Shown here one piece after another: positions 16,745 through 24,744 of a DNA stretch of 64,000 nucleotides (positions are counted from its first letter, which is position 1; each line of letters opens with the position of its first letter). The position numbers and the translations under genes were made by a program. Source of the stretch: Flavobacterium sp. N1994 (GTDB lineage Bacteria > Bacteroidota > Bacteroidia > Flavobacteriales > Flavobacteriaceae); the NCBI RefSeq assembly GCF_025947145.1, contig NZ_CP109999.1, positions 2,666,001 to 2,730,000 of the forward strand. Reading direction: 5' to 3'. The notes below the pieces were generated by a model that ran no database searches, was not told the origin of the DNA, and saw nothing but the letters and a program-made list of their open reading frames with translations.

Positions 16745-17722
16745 ATGAGAACGATACAATTTAGAGAAGCGATTGCCGAAGCGATGAGTGAAGAAATGCG
16801 TCGAGATGAATCAGTATATTTAATGGGTGAAGAAGTTGCCGAATACAACGGTGCTTACAAAGCTTCAAAAGGAATGCTTGACGAATTTGGACCAAAAAGA
16901 GTAATCGATACACCAATTGCAGAGCTTGGTTTTGCAGGAATTGCTGTAGGTTCAGCCATGAACGGTTGTCGTCCTATTGTAGAATACATGACTTTCAACT
17001 TCTCATTAGTTGGGATTGACCAAATTATAAATAATGCTGCTAAAATGCGTCAAATGTCGGCTGGACAATTTCCAATGCCAATGGTTTTTCGTGGACCAAC
17101 AGCTTCAGCCGGACAATTAGGAGCAACTCACTCTCAAGCTTTTGAGAACTGGTTTGCCAATACTCCTGGTTTAAAAGTGGTCGTTCCATCAACAGTATAT
17201 GATGCTAAAGGATTATTAAAAGCAGCCATCCGTGATAACGACCCAGTAATCTTCATGGAGTCAGAACAAATGTATGGCGACAAAGGAGAGGTGCCAGAAG
17301 AAGAATACACCATTCCATTAGGCGTTGCCGATGTAAAAAGAGAAGGTACAGATGTAACCATTGTGTCTTTTGGAAAAATCATCAAAGAAGCTTTCATTGC
17401 AGCAGATGAATTAGCAAAAGAAGGAATTTCTTGTGAAATCATCGACTTAAGAACGGTTCGTCCAATGGATTATGATGCGATTATCAATTCGGTTAAAAAG
17501 ACAAATCGATTAGTAGTTCTAGAAGAAGCTTGGCCATTTGCTAGTGTTGCTTCTGAAATTACTTATATGGTACAAGAAAGAGCTTTTGACTATTTAGATG
17601 CTCCAATACAAAGAATTACAACAGCGGACACACCTGCACCTTATTCACCAACACTATTAAAAGAGTGGTTACCCAATGCAGATGATGTAGTCAAGGCGGT
17701 AAAAAAAGTAACTTATAAATAG
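16745..17722 (+). CDS. pdhB: Pyruvate dehydrogenase E1 component, beta subunit
   Basis: Second half of the thiamine-diphosphate E1 of the pyruvate (or a branched 2-oxoacid) dehydrogenase complex. The 325-residue protein shows FREAIAEAMSEEMRRDESV, LMGEEVAEYNGAYKAS, IDTPIAELGFAGIAVGSAMNG, GPTASAGQLGATHSQAFE, the transketolase C-terminal part (DLRTVRPMDYDAII) and RITTADTPAPYSP. E1-alpha and E2 are not in the window, so the complex is encoded at split loci. Pyruvate is the likely substrate by overall similarity. Confidence 0.92.
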   Translation: MRTIQFREAIAEAMSEEMRRDESVYLMGEEVAEYNGAYKASKGMLDEFGPKRVIDTPIAELGFAGIAVGSAMNGCRPIVEYMTFNFSLVGIDQIINNAAKMRQMSAGQFPMPMVFRGPTASAGQLGATHSQAFENWFANTPGLKVVVPSTVYDAKGLLKAAIRDNDPVIFMESEQMYGDKGEVPEEEYTIPLGVADVKREGTDVTIVSFGKIIKEAFIAADELAKEGISCEIIDLRTVRPMDYDAIINSVKKTNRLVVLEEAWPFASVASEITYMVQERAFDYLDAPIQRITTADTPAPYSPTLLKEWLPNADDVVKAVKKVTYK

Positions 17723-17800
17723 ATTGTTAGGTAGTTAGATGTTTAGAACTATAGAAAAATGTTCTAAAAATCTAAGAAGTCTAAAAATCTAGTAATCTAA
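17723..17800. repeat. AT-rich filler with repeated TCTAAAAATCTA units
   Basis: Between pdhB and the next promoter the sequence consists of degenerate AGATTTTTAGA/TCTAAAAATCTA-like units. No gene is visible. Confidence 0.4.
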
Positions 17801-17805
17801 ATAAC

Positions 17806-17813
17806 TATATTTG
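17806..17813 (+). promoter_or_regulatory. TAnnTTTG promoter -7 element for the DUF5686 gene
   Basis: TATATTTG, 39 bases before the ATG at 17853, directly followed by the hairpin at 17815-17849. Confidence 0.5.
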
Positions 17814-17814
17814 A

Positions 17815-17849
17815 AACTTCATCAGAAAAATTTGATGAAGTTTTTTTTT
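17815..17849 (+). terminator. Terminator-like hairpin immediately before the DUF5686 start codon
   Basis: AACTTCATCA pairs perfectly with TGATGAAGTT across an 8-base loop and runs into nine T. It can serve as the pdhB terminator, but it begins one base after a TATATTTG promoter element and ends 3 bases before the next ATG. Confidence 0.8.
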
Positions 17850-17852
17850 GCC

Positions 17853-20363
17853 ATGAAAAATATATTTACACTTTCTATTCTTTTTCTTCTGTTTTCAAAC
17901 ACTATTCTTGCTCAAACGAAAGTAAGCGGTACTGTTTTAGACGAAAATAATCAACCCGTTCCTTTTGCTAATATTTTGTTTGTAGGTTCAAAAATTGGAG
18001 TTGCTACTGATGTGGATGGAAAATTTACGATTTCTTCAGATAAGGATCAAAAAGCTATAGAGATTACTTTTGTTGGATATTCTCCGAAAGTAGTAGAACT
18101 AAAAAGTGCAACAGTTGAAAATCTTAAGATTAAGTTACAAAGTGGACAACAACTTAATGAAGTCGTAATTGTAAGGAAACCCAAAAAGCACTTGTCAAAA
18201 AAAGAAAATCCTGCCTATAGAATACTAAAAGGAATATGGGCAAATAAAAAGAAGAACGGTTTAAATCTTGTCAAAGCCTACGATTATAAAAAATATACTT
18301 CAGTATCCATTGGACTGAGTAATTTAGATAGTGTTTTTTTGAAAAAAACTATGGCAAAGCAGTATGATAGTATTGTTAGAATTATAAAATCAGAAAAAAA
18401 AGATAAAAAGTTTTTTGTGCCTATATTCATGAAAGAGAATTATGAATCTATCTATGGCAATAATGTTTTAAAGCAAGAACGTATAGACATGGAGGCCGAA
18501 CGAAATGTTGGGGTTAGTCAATATGGTTTTTTATTTGATAGAATTAGCAATACATTTTCTACTATCGACATGTATGATGACGATATACTTATTTTAAATA
18601 AATCATTTGTTAGTCCGATATCCAAAAGAGGCTATGAGATTTATGATTATGTATTGAAGGATAGTATTGTAGAAAATAATCGCAAAACCTATCTAATGTA
18701 TTTCTTCCCAAGACAAGCAGGAACCATAGCTTTTGAAGGAAACTTCAAAGTAGTAGATAAGAACTTTGCTTTGACAGAAGTGTCAATGAAAGTCAATAAA
18801 GGAATCAATTTAAACCTAGTTAGAAATTTAAGTATTGAAAAAAGCTTCCAAATCCTTAACGATAGTATTTATCTCCCAGATAGAGATTATTATGAAGGCG
18901 ATTTTACTCTTTTTACCAAAAACGACGAAGAAAAAGGATTGTTTGTCAAGAAAAATTTAGTATTCAGTGATTATGATCTTGAACCTAATCATGACGAGGC
19001 TTTTTATAACAAGAAAATCACTCAAGTACGCTCCGATCAGTTTTATAAAGATGATACCTATTGGAATGGTGTAGTTACCAAAGACCCAAACTTGAGAGCT
19101 ACCCGAAAAATAATAGATGAATTAAAAAACAACCCAAGAGTCAAAACCGTTTCAAGTGCCATTAACATATTGTCTACAGGGTATTTTGATGTTTTTAAAA
19201 ATGTTCAATTTGGTTCTTTTTGGCAAACTATTTCTAATAATAACGTCGAAGGAACTCGTTTAAAAGGAGGATTACGTACTTTTAAAACGTCAAATGATTT
19301 GTTCAGAAGTCAGCTCTATTTTGCCTATGGTACCAAAGACCATAAACTTAAATACGGTGCAGAGGTGAAATATCTTTTATTTCCTAATCCTAGAATAATT
19401 ATTGGAGCTACTCATGTTGATGACAATATGCAACTTGGAGGAAGAACATTAGATGTTACGGATTTACTTTCAGCCAATAATGAAACCAATGTATTAATTG
19501 CCCGTGGGTATAATTATTATTTGTCTCGAATAGAAAAGAATTCATTATATGTTGATTGGGGAATAAACAAAAATTTACATCTTACTTTTACTGGAATCAA
19601 CCAACATATTAAATCGGCAGCAGAACAATTTTTTACTATTGATTATTCGCTGGATGGAGTCAATAACATAAATGCTATTAAAAACTTCACGACCAATATT
19701 TCTTTGACGTATACTCCAAAACGTTTTGTTTATGGTTTTGGTGTAGAACAAAGAATAGGAAACAGTTTGTATCCAACTTTTATCCTAAAATATACAAAAG
19801 GCTATAAAGGTATTTTTGGAAGTGATTTTAATTATAACAAAATTCAAGCTTCAATTTCAAGACCTATTTTCTTGAGTAACTTTGGTATTTTTAGACCATA
19901 TATAGAGGCTGGTAAAGTATTTGAAACCTTACCTCTTCCACTACTTTTCCCTGTAGCTTCGAATCAATCGTATTCTGTAGTAAGAAATACTTTTTGTTTG
20001 CTGGATTACTATGATTTAATGACAGATGCCTACGTTATGGGCCACTTCGAGCATCATTTAAATGGCTTTCTTTTCAATAAAGTACCATTGCTAAAAAAGT
20101 TGAAACTTCGAGAAATCATGTTTTACAGAAGCATTTACGGAACAGTTAGACAAGAAAATATTGATATTAACAGAAGTAACATTGTCTATAATGCTCCTTC
20201 AAGTTCATTATATAGTGAGTTTGGTTTTGGAATAGAAAACATTGGTTATGGGAACTTTAGACCTATTCGTATCGACTTTGTTTGGAGAAGTAGTTTCAAA
20301 AATGTAAATGGTCCTGAAGCCCCTAATTTTGGAATTCGATTAGACTTTAATCCAGAATTCTAA
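17853..20363 (+). CDS. DUF5686 outer-membrane protein with N-terminal carboxypeptidase-regulatory-like domain
   Basis: An 836-residue protein. The signal peptide (MKNIFTLSILFLLFSNTILAQ) fixes the start at 17853; an in-frame TTG at 17811 lies inside the promoter element. Residues about 22-105 form a CarboxypepD_reg-like beta-sandwich (VSGTVLDENNQPVPFANILF, GVATDVDGKFTI). The long remainder is the DUF5686 region, ending in beta-barrel-like strands (EFGFGIENIGYGNFRPIRI, NFGIRLDFNPEF). It is typical of Bacteroidota and probably outer-membrane; the molecular role is unknown. Confidence 0.8.
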   Translation: MKNIFTLSILFLLFSNTILAQTKVSGTVLDENNQPVPFANILFVGSKIGVATDVDGKFTISSDKDQKAIEITFVGYSPKVVELKSATVENLKIKLQSGQQLNEVVIVRKPKKHLSKKENPAYRILKGIWANKKKNGLNLVKAYDYKKYTSVSIGLSNLDSVFLKKTMAKQYDSIVRIIKSEKKDKKFFVPIFMKENYESIYGNNVLKQERIDMEAERNVGVSQYGFLFDRISNTFSTIDMYDDDILILNKSFVSPISKRGYEIYDYVLKDSIVENNRKTYLMYFFPRQAGTIAFEGNFKVVDKNFALTEVSMKVNKGINLNLVRNLSIEKSFQILNDSIYLPDRDYYEGDFTLFTKNDEEKGLFVKKNLVFSDYDLEPNHDEAFYNKKITQVRSDQFYKDDTYWNGVVTKDPNLRATRKIIDELKNNPRVKTVSSAINILSTGYFDVFKNVQFGSFWQTISNNNVEGTRLKGGLRTFKTSNDLFRSQLYFAYGTKDHKLKYGAEVKYLLFPNPRIIIGATHVDDNMQLGGRTLDVTDLLSANNETNVLIARGYNYYLSRIEKNSLYVDWGINKNLHLTFTGINQHIKSAAEQFFTIDYSLDGVNNINAIKNFTTNISLTYTPKRFVYGFGVEQRIGNSLYPTFILKYTKGYKGIFGSDFNYNKIQASISRPIFLSNFGIFRPYIEAGKVFETLPLPLLFPVASNQSYSVVRNTFCLLDYYDLMTDAYVMGHFEHHLNGFLFNKVPLLKKLKLREIMFYRSIYGTVRQENIDINRSNIVYNAPSSSLYSEFGFGIENIGYGNFRPIRIDFVWRSSFKNVNGPEAPNFGIRLDFNPEF

Positions 20364-20379
20364 TTGTCGTTTAAACTGT

Positions 20380-20982
20380 TTGATGCAAGAAGCTATTCGT
20401 TATTTATGTGATAAAGAGGAAACCCTAAAAGGGATTATCGATAAATACGGGAATCCATTTATCCCTTCTCGACCTCAAGGCTTTGTTACCTTATGCAAAT
20501 TAATTTTAGAGCAACAAGTTTCTATTGATTCAGCGAAAGCTTGTTTTCAAAAAATAGAAACTAGGTTAGGTGACGTTTCTCCAGAAACAATCAGTAAATG
20601 TTCTGATGATGAACTCAAAAGTTGTGGGGTGAGTCGACAAAAAATTAGTTACCTAAAAATTTTAGCCAAAGCGGTTTCAGAAGAATTAGATTTAGAAAGT
20701 TTCAATTCGAAATCCGCTGACGAAGTCAGAAATGAGCTCATCAAAATCAAAGGAATTGGACATTGGACTATTGATGTCTATTTGATGTTTTCATTACAAT
20801 CACCAGATATTATTCCGCTTGGAGATATAGCAGTAGTCAATACCATTAAAGAATTGTTTGATGTTCACACTAAAGAAGAAATGGAGCGTCTTTCAGACCA
20901 TTGGAAACCCTACAGAAGCATGGCAACTTTCATACTTTGGCATCATTATTTGGAGAAAAGGAATCGGAAACCAATGGTATGA
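20380..20982 (+). CDS. DNA-3-methyladenine glycosylase II-like (HhH-GPD)
   Basis: Removes alkylated bases to start base excision repair. The 200-residue protein is the short AlkA/HhH-GPD form: LCKLILEQQVSIDSAKACF, the helix-hairpin-helix (ELIKIKGIGHWTIDVYLMF), then the catalytic-Asp region (IIPLGDIAVVNTIKEL) and WKPYRSMATFILWHHY. It lies 16 bases after the DUF5686 stop and converges with the GT2 gene. Exact base specificity is not predictable. Confidence 0.9.
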   Translation: MMQEAIRYLCDKEETLKGIIDKYGNPFIPSRPQGFVTLCKLILEQQVSIDSAKACFQKIETRLGDVSPETISKCSDDELKSCGVSRQKISYLKILAKAVSEELDLESFNSKSADEVRNELIKIKGIGHWTIDVYLMFSLQSPDIIPLGDIAVVNTIKELFDVHTKEEMERLSDHWKPYRSMATFILWHHYLEKRNRKPMV

Positions 20983-20985
20983 TAC

Positions 20986-21705
20986 CTATTTGAAAATGCC
21001 ATATCGTAAAATGCAATAGATGGCGTGAAAACCATCTTTCCAGTTTATTTTCTTGCCTTCTTCAAAAGTTCTTCCATAATAACTAATCCCCACTTCGTAG
21101 ATTCTGATTTTAGGAATACGAGCTATTTTTTGGGTAACTTCTGGTTCAAAACCAAAACGTTTTTCTTTTAATGGTATCGATTTTAAGACATCTGCTCTAA
21201 ACATTTTGTAACAGGTTTCCATATCGGTCAAATTCAAATTGGAAAACATATTGCTCAAAAAGGTTAAGAATTTATTTCCAATGCTATGCCAAAAAAATAA
21301 AATTCGGTGTGGATTTCCACCCATAAAGCGACTTCCATAAACTACATCAGCAACATCTTTAATCATCGGGTTTAGCAAAATGTTATATTCCTGAGGGTCA
21401 TATTCTAAATCAGCATCTTGAATCACAATAACATCTCCTGATGCCATTTCTATTCCTGTGTGAATGGCGGCACCTTTTCCTTTGTTTTTATCGTGTTCTT
21501 TGAAAACAATAGTAAGATTTGGGTTATTTAGGATGTAATTTTTTACACTATCAGAAGTATTGTCTGTGCTGCAATCATTCACAATAATAATTTCCTTTTC
21601 AATGGTGTCAATAAGAGAAACAGCTTTTATTTTGTCCAATATTTTGTAAATAGTTGGACCTTCATTGTAGGCAGGAATAATAACAGAAAGGGTTTTAATC
21701 TCCAT
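20986..21705 (-). CDS. Family 2 glycosyltransferase, DPM1-like
   Basis: A 239-residue GT-A enzyme without membrane helices. The start is LSVIIPAYNEGPTIYKILDK, with IVNDCSTDNTSD, KGKGAAIHTGIEMASGDVIV, the metal-binding QDADLEYDP, and GSRFMGGNPHR. It resembles dolichol-phosphate-mannose synthase and bacterial polyprenyl-phosphate glycosyltransferases, so a lipid-linked sugar for glycan or protein O-glycosylation is a reasonable guess. A TATTTTTG element sits at 21724-21731. It overlaps no neighbour; its end is 3 bases from the convergent glycosylase stop. Confidence 0.85.
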   Translation of the reverse strand: MEIKTLSVIIPAYNEGPTIYKILDKIKAVSLIDTIEKEIIIVNDCSTDNTSDSVKNYILNNPNLTIVFKEHDKNKGKGAAIHTGIEMASGDVIVIQDADLEYDPQEYNILLNPMIKDVADVVYGSRFMGGNPHRILFFWHSIGNKFLTFLSNMFSNLNLTDMETCYKMFRADVLKSIPLKEKRFGFEPEVTQKIARIPKIRIYEVGISYYGRTFEEGKKINWKDGFHAIYCILRYGIFK

Positions 21706-21723
21706 TTGGATTTAAATATTTCT

Positions 21724-21731
21724 CAAAAATA
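21724..21731 (-). promoter_or_regulatory. TAnnTTTG promoter -7 element for the GT2 gene
   Basis: The minus strand reads TATTTTTG, 18 bases upstream of the ATG. Confidence 0.5.
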
Positions 21732-21830
21732 GTTTTTTTGGTTTAGTAAGCAATGATTTACTTTAAATACATGTATATCAATTGAACTAATATTCACTAA
21801 TTATATTGTTTTTATTTGTTAAAGTTTTGT

Positions 21831-21838
21831 TACTTTTG
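21831..21838 (+). promoter_or_regulatory. TAnnTTTG promoter -7 element for hppA
   Basis: TACTTTTG, 33 bases before the ATG at 21872. A TTG lies 22 bases upstream (21806-21808). It argues against the longer in-frame reading that begins at 21806. Confidence 0.6.
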
Positions 21839-21871
21839 CGACCGATAAAATTTATAACAAAAATTATATTT

Positions 21872-24472
21872 ATGGAATCATACATGATTTATGTGCCAAT
21901 AGTAATGGCGTTAATTGGATTGGCTTTTATGGCAATCAAAAGAAGCTGGGTTTTAAAACAAGATGCCGGAGATGGTAAAATGAAAGAGATTTCAGATTAC
22001 ATCTACGAAGGTGCTTTGGCTTTCTTAAAAGCAGAATACAGATTGTTAGCCGTTTTTGTACTTATTGCAAGTGTGGTGTTAGCAGGTATTACTTTTTTAC
22101 CTGGTGTTAAAACGCATTTATTAATTGTTGTTGCTTTTATTTTCGGAGCTTTCTTTTCAGCTTTAGCAGGAAACATGGGGATGAAAATTGCAACTAAAAC
22201 AAATGTTAGAACTACGCAAGCTGCTCGTACAAGTTTGCCACAAGCTTTAAAAGTTTCTTTTGGTGGTGGTACTGTAATGGGTCTTGGAGTTGCTGGTTTA
22301 GCTGTTTTAGGGTTAACAACATTCTTTATAGTGTTCTTCCACTTCTTTATGGGTGGTGTTTGGACAGATACCGAAGGGATGACCGTGGTATTAGAAACAT
22401 TAGCTGGTTTCTCTTTAGGAGCTGAATCTATCGCTTTGTTTGCTCGTGTTGGTGGTGGTATTTATACTAAAGCTGCTGACGTTGGTGCTGACTTAGTAGG
22501 TAAAGTTGAAGCTGGAATTCCAGAAGATGACCCAAGAAACCCTGCAACAATTGCAGATAACGTTGGAGATAACGTAGGTGACGTTGCCGGTATGGGTGCC
22601 GATTTATTCGGTTCTTATGTTGCAACGGTATTAGCTGCAATGGTTTTAGGTAACTATGTGATTAAAGATATGGGCGGAAAAATCGAAGACGCTTTCGGTG
22701 GAATTGGTCCAATTTTATTGCCTATGGCTATCGCTGGTTTCGGAATCTTATTCTCTATCATCGGAACAATGTTAGTTAAAATCACTAGTGATGATGCTAA
22801 AGAAGCTCAAGTACAAAAAGCATTAAACATTGGAAACTGGGTTTCTATTGGATTAACTTTAATTGCTTGTTATTTCTTAGTGCAATTCATGTTGCCTGCT
22901 ACAATGAAAATGGAATTCTACGGTGAAGGATTAAAAGAAATCTCTTCAATGCGTGTGTTCTATGCTACAATTATCGGATTATTTGTTGGTGGAGCTATTT
23001 CATCAGTAACAGAATATTACACAGGTTTAGGTACAAAACCAGTTTTGGCTATCGTACAAAAATCATCAACTGGTGCAGGAACTAACGTAATCGCTGGTTT
23101 AGCAACAGGTATGATTTCTACTTTCCCAACTGTATTATTATTTGCTGGTGCTATTTGGGCCTCTTATGCTTTTGCTGGTTTCTACGGTGTGGCTTTAGCG
23201 GCTTCTGCTATGATGGCTACAACGGCTATGCAATTAGCTATCGACGCTTTCGGACCAATTTCTGATAACGCGGGTGGTATTGCTGAAATGAGTGAATTAC
23301 CAAAAGAAGTTAGAACAAGAACAGATATCTTGGATTCAGTAGGTAATACTACTGCTGCAACTGGAAAAGGTTTTGCTATTGCTTCTGCTGCCTTAACATC
23401 TTTAGCATTATTTGCTGCTTATGTAACGTTCACAGGAATTGACGGTATCAATATCTTCAAAGCGCCTGTATTAGCCATGTTATTTGTTGGTGGTATGATT
23501 CCAGTAGTATTCTCTGCTTTAGCTATGAATTCTGTGGGTAAAGCGGCTATGGACATGGTATACGAAGTTCGTCGTCAGTTCAAAGAAATTCCTGGAATTA
23601 TGGAAGGAACTGGTAAACCAGAATATGGTAAATGTGTTGAGATTTCTACTAAAGCTGCTTTAAGAGAAATGATGTTACCTGGAGTAATGACTATTGGTTT
23701 CCCAATTGCCATTGTATTATTAGGTAAATTAGTTTACGGAGATAACAACCAATTAATCGCTGAAATGTTAGGAGGGTATATGGCCGGAGTTACTGTTTCA
23801 GGTGTACTTTGGGCTGTGTTCCAAAACAATGCTGGTGGTGCATGGGATAATGCTAAAAAATCATTCGAAGCTGGTGTTGAAATCAACGGAGAAATGACAT
23901 ACAAAGGGTCAGATGCTCACAAAGCGGCTGTAACTGGAGATACTGTTGGAGATCCATTTAAAGATACTTCTGGTCCATCAATGAACATCTTAATCAAATT
24001 GACGTGTTTAATTGGTTTAGTAATCGCTCCAATCTTAGGGGCTGGTAACGAAGGTGGAACTAAAGAAATGAAATGTACTGTTCAAATGGAATCTTGTGAA
24101 GGGGATATGATAGGCAAATGCGATATGAGCAAATGTGCTACTATGACTAAAGACGAGTGCGCTAAAATGTGTGATTCTTTAAAATGTACTCCAGAGCAAA
24201 AAGAAGCTTGTCTTTCTCATTATGATGCTAACGGTAACTTCATCAAGAAAACATCTTGTGTTGATATGTCAGCGGATAAAAAAGAAGATTGTTGTGCTAA
24301 AAAAGGAGCAACAGCTCCATCTACTACTGAGAAAAATGTAAAAGTGGTTATCATCAATACAAACGGTAAAGCCAAAGCAACTGTTACTACTACTGTAGGG
24401 GGTACTTCAACCTCTGAAACTTTTGAAGGAACAGAAGCAGAAGTAAAAGCTAAAGTAGAGGCATTGAAATAA
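21872..24472 (+). CDS. hppA: Membrane-bound ion-pumping pyrophosphatase with Cys-rich C-terminal extension
   Basis: Hydrolyses pyrophosphate to pump Na+ and/or H+ across the inner membrane. The start MESYMIYVPIVMALIG is chosen because the promoter element lies inside any longer reading. The core (about residues 1-724) has the substrate motifs DNVGDNVGDVAGMGADLFGS, DAFGPISDNAGGIAEM and GDTVGDPFKDTSGPSMNI. GNTTAATGKGFAI has Ala where K+-independent enzymes have Lys, so the K+-dependent class is predicted. The last 142 residues (nucleotides from about 24044) are not part of the family: a hydrophilic tail with 11 Cys in a 74-residue stretch, then a Thr/Val-rich segment. A strong terminator follows. 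Confidence 0.95.
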   Translation: MESYMIYVPIVMALIGLAFMAIKRSWVLKQDAGDGKMKEISDYIYEGALAFLKAEYRLLAVFVLIASVVLAGITFLPGVKTHLLIVVAFIFGAFFSALAGNMGMKIATKTNVRTTQAARTSLPQALKVSFGGGTVMGLGVAGLAVLGLTTFFIVFFHFFMGGVWTDTEGMTVVLETLAGFSLGAESIALFARVGGGIYTKAADVGADLVGKVEAGIPEDDPRNPATIADNVGDNVGDVAGMGADLFGSYVATVLAAMVLGNYVIKDMGGKIEDAFGGIGPILLPMAIAGFGILFSIIGTMLVKITSDDAKEAQVQKALNIGNWVSIGLTLIACYFLVQFMLPATMKMEFYGEGLKEISSMRVFYATIIGLFVGGAISSVTEYYTGLGTKPVLAIVQKSSTGAGTNVIAGLATGMISTFPTVLLFAGAIWASYAFAGFYGVALAASAMMATTAMQLAIDAFGPISDNAGGIAEMSELPKEVRTRTDILDSVGNTTAATGKGFAIASAALTSLALFAAYVTFTGIDGINIFKAPVLAMLFVGGMIPVVFSALAMNSVGKAAMDMVYEVRRQFKEIPGIMEGTGKPEYGKCVEISTKAALREMMLPGVMTIGFPIAIVLLGKLVYGDNNQLIAEMLGGYMAGVTVSGVLWAVFQNNAGGAWDNAKKSFEAGVEINGEMTYKGSDAHKAAVTGDTVGDPFKDTSGPSMNILIKLTCLIGLVIAPILGAGNEGGTKEMKCTVQMESCEGDMIGKCDMSKCATMTKDECAKMCDSLKCTPEQKEACLSHYDANGNFIKKTSCVDMSADKKEDCCAKKGATAPSTTEKNVKVVIINTNGKAKATVTTTVGGTSTSETFEGTEAEVKAKVEALK

Positions 24473-24494
24473 TAGGTATACTTTATAGAAACAA

Positions 24495-24524
24495 AAACAG
24501 CCCGCTTATGTGGGCTGTTTTTTT
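24495..24524 (+). terminator. Intrinsic terminator of hppA
   Basis: AAACAGCCCGC pairs with GTGGGCTGTTT (one G-T pair) around TTAT and is followed by T-runs. Confidence 0.9.
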
Positions 24525-24690
24525 GTTTTAATGAAATGCTAACAAGCTTTTTTCTGTTGGGTAAGGCAAGAAGTGCCCGGTTTATGTCCAAAACCCTTAA
24601 AATGTTTCCCAGAAACCTTCCCGCTACCTAGCGACAAGCTTTCGGGAACAAATTGTTATTAATTTGCAAGGTATAGGGTATTAGGATATA

Positions 24691-24725
24691 AAAAAAGCCG
24701 ACTCATTATTAGAGAGCCAGCTTTT
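24691..24725 (-). terminator. Intrinsic terminator of the giant repeat-protein gene
   Basis: On the minus strand AAAGCTGGCTC pairs with GAGTCGGCTTT (two G-T wobbles) and runs into seven T. On the plus strand the same stem has mismatches, so it is directional. Confidence 0.75.
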
Positions 24726-24744
24726 TAATCATTTATAAAAAGAA

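Noticed and set aside
24540..24690. Possible small gene or repeat after hppA
   Set aside because: Only an imperfect TTCCCG..CGGGAA pairing and no convincing ORF; nothing could be supported.
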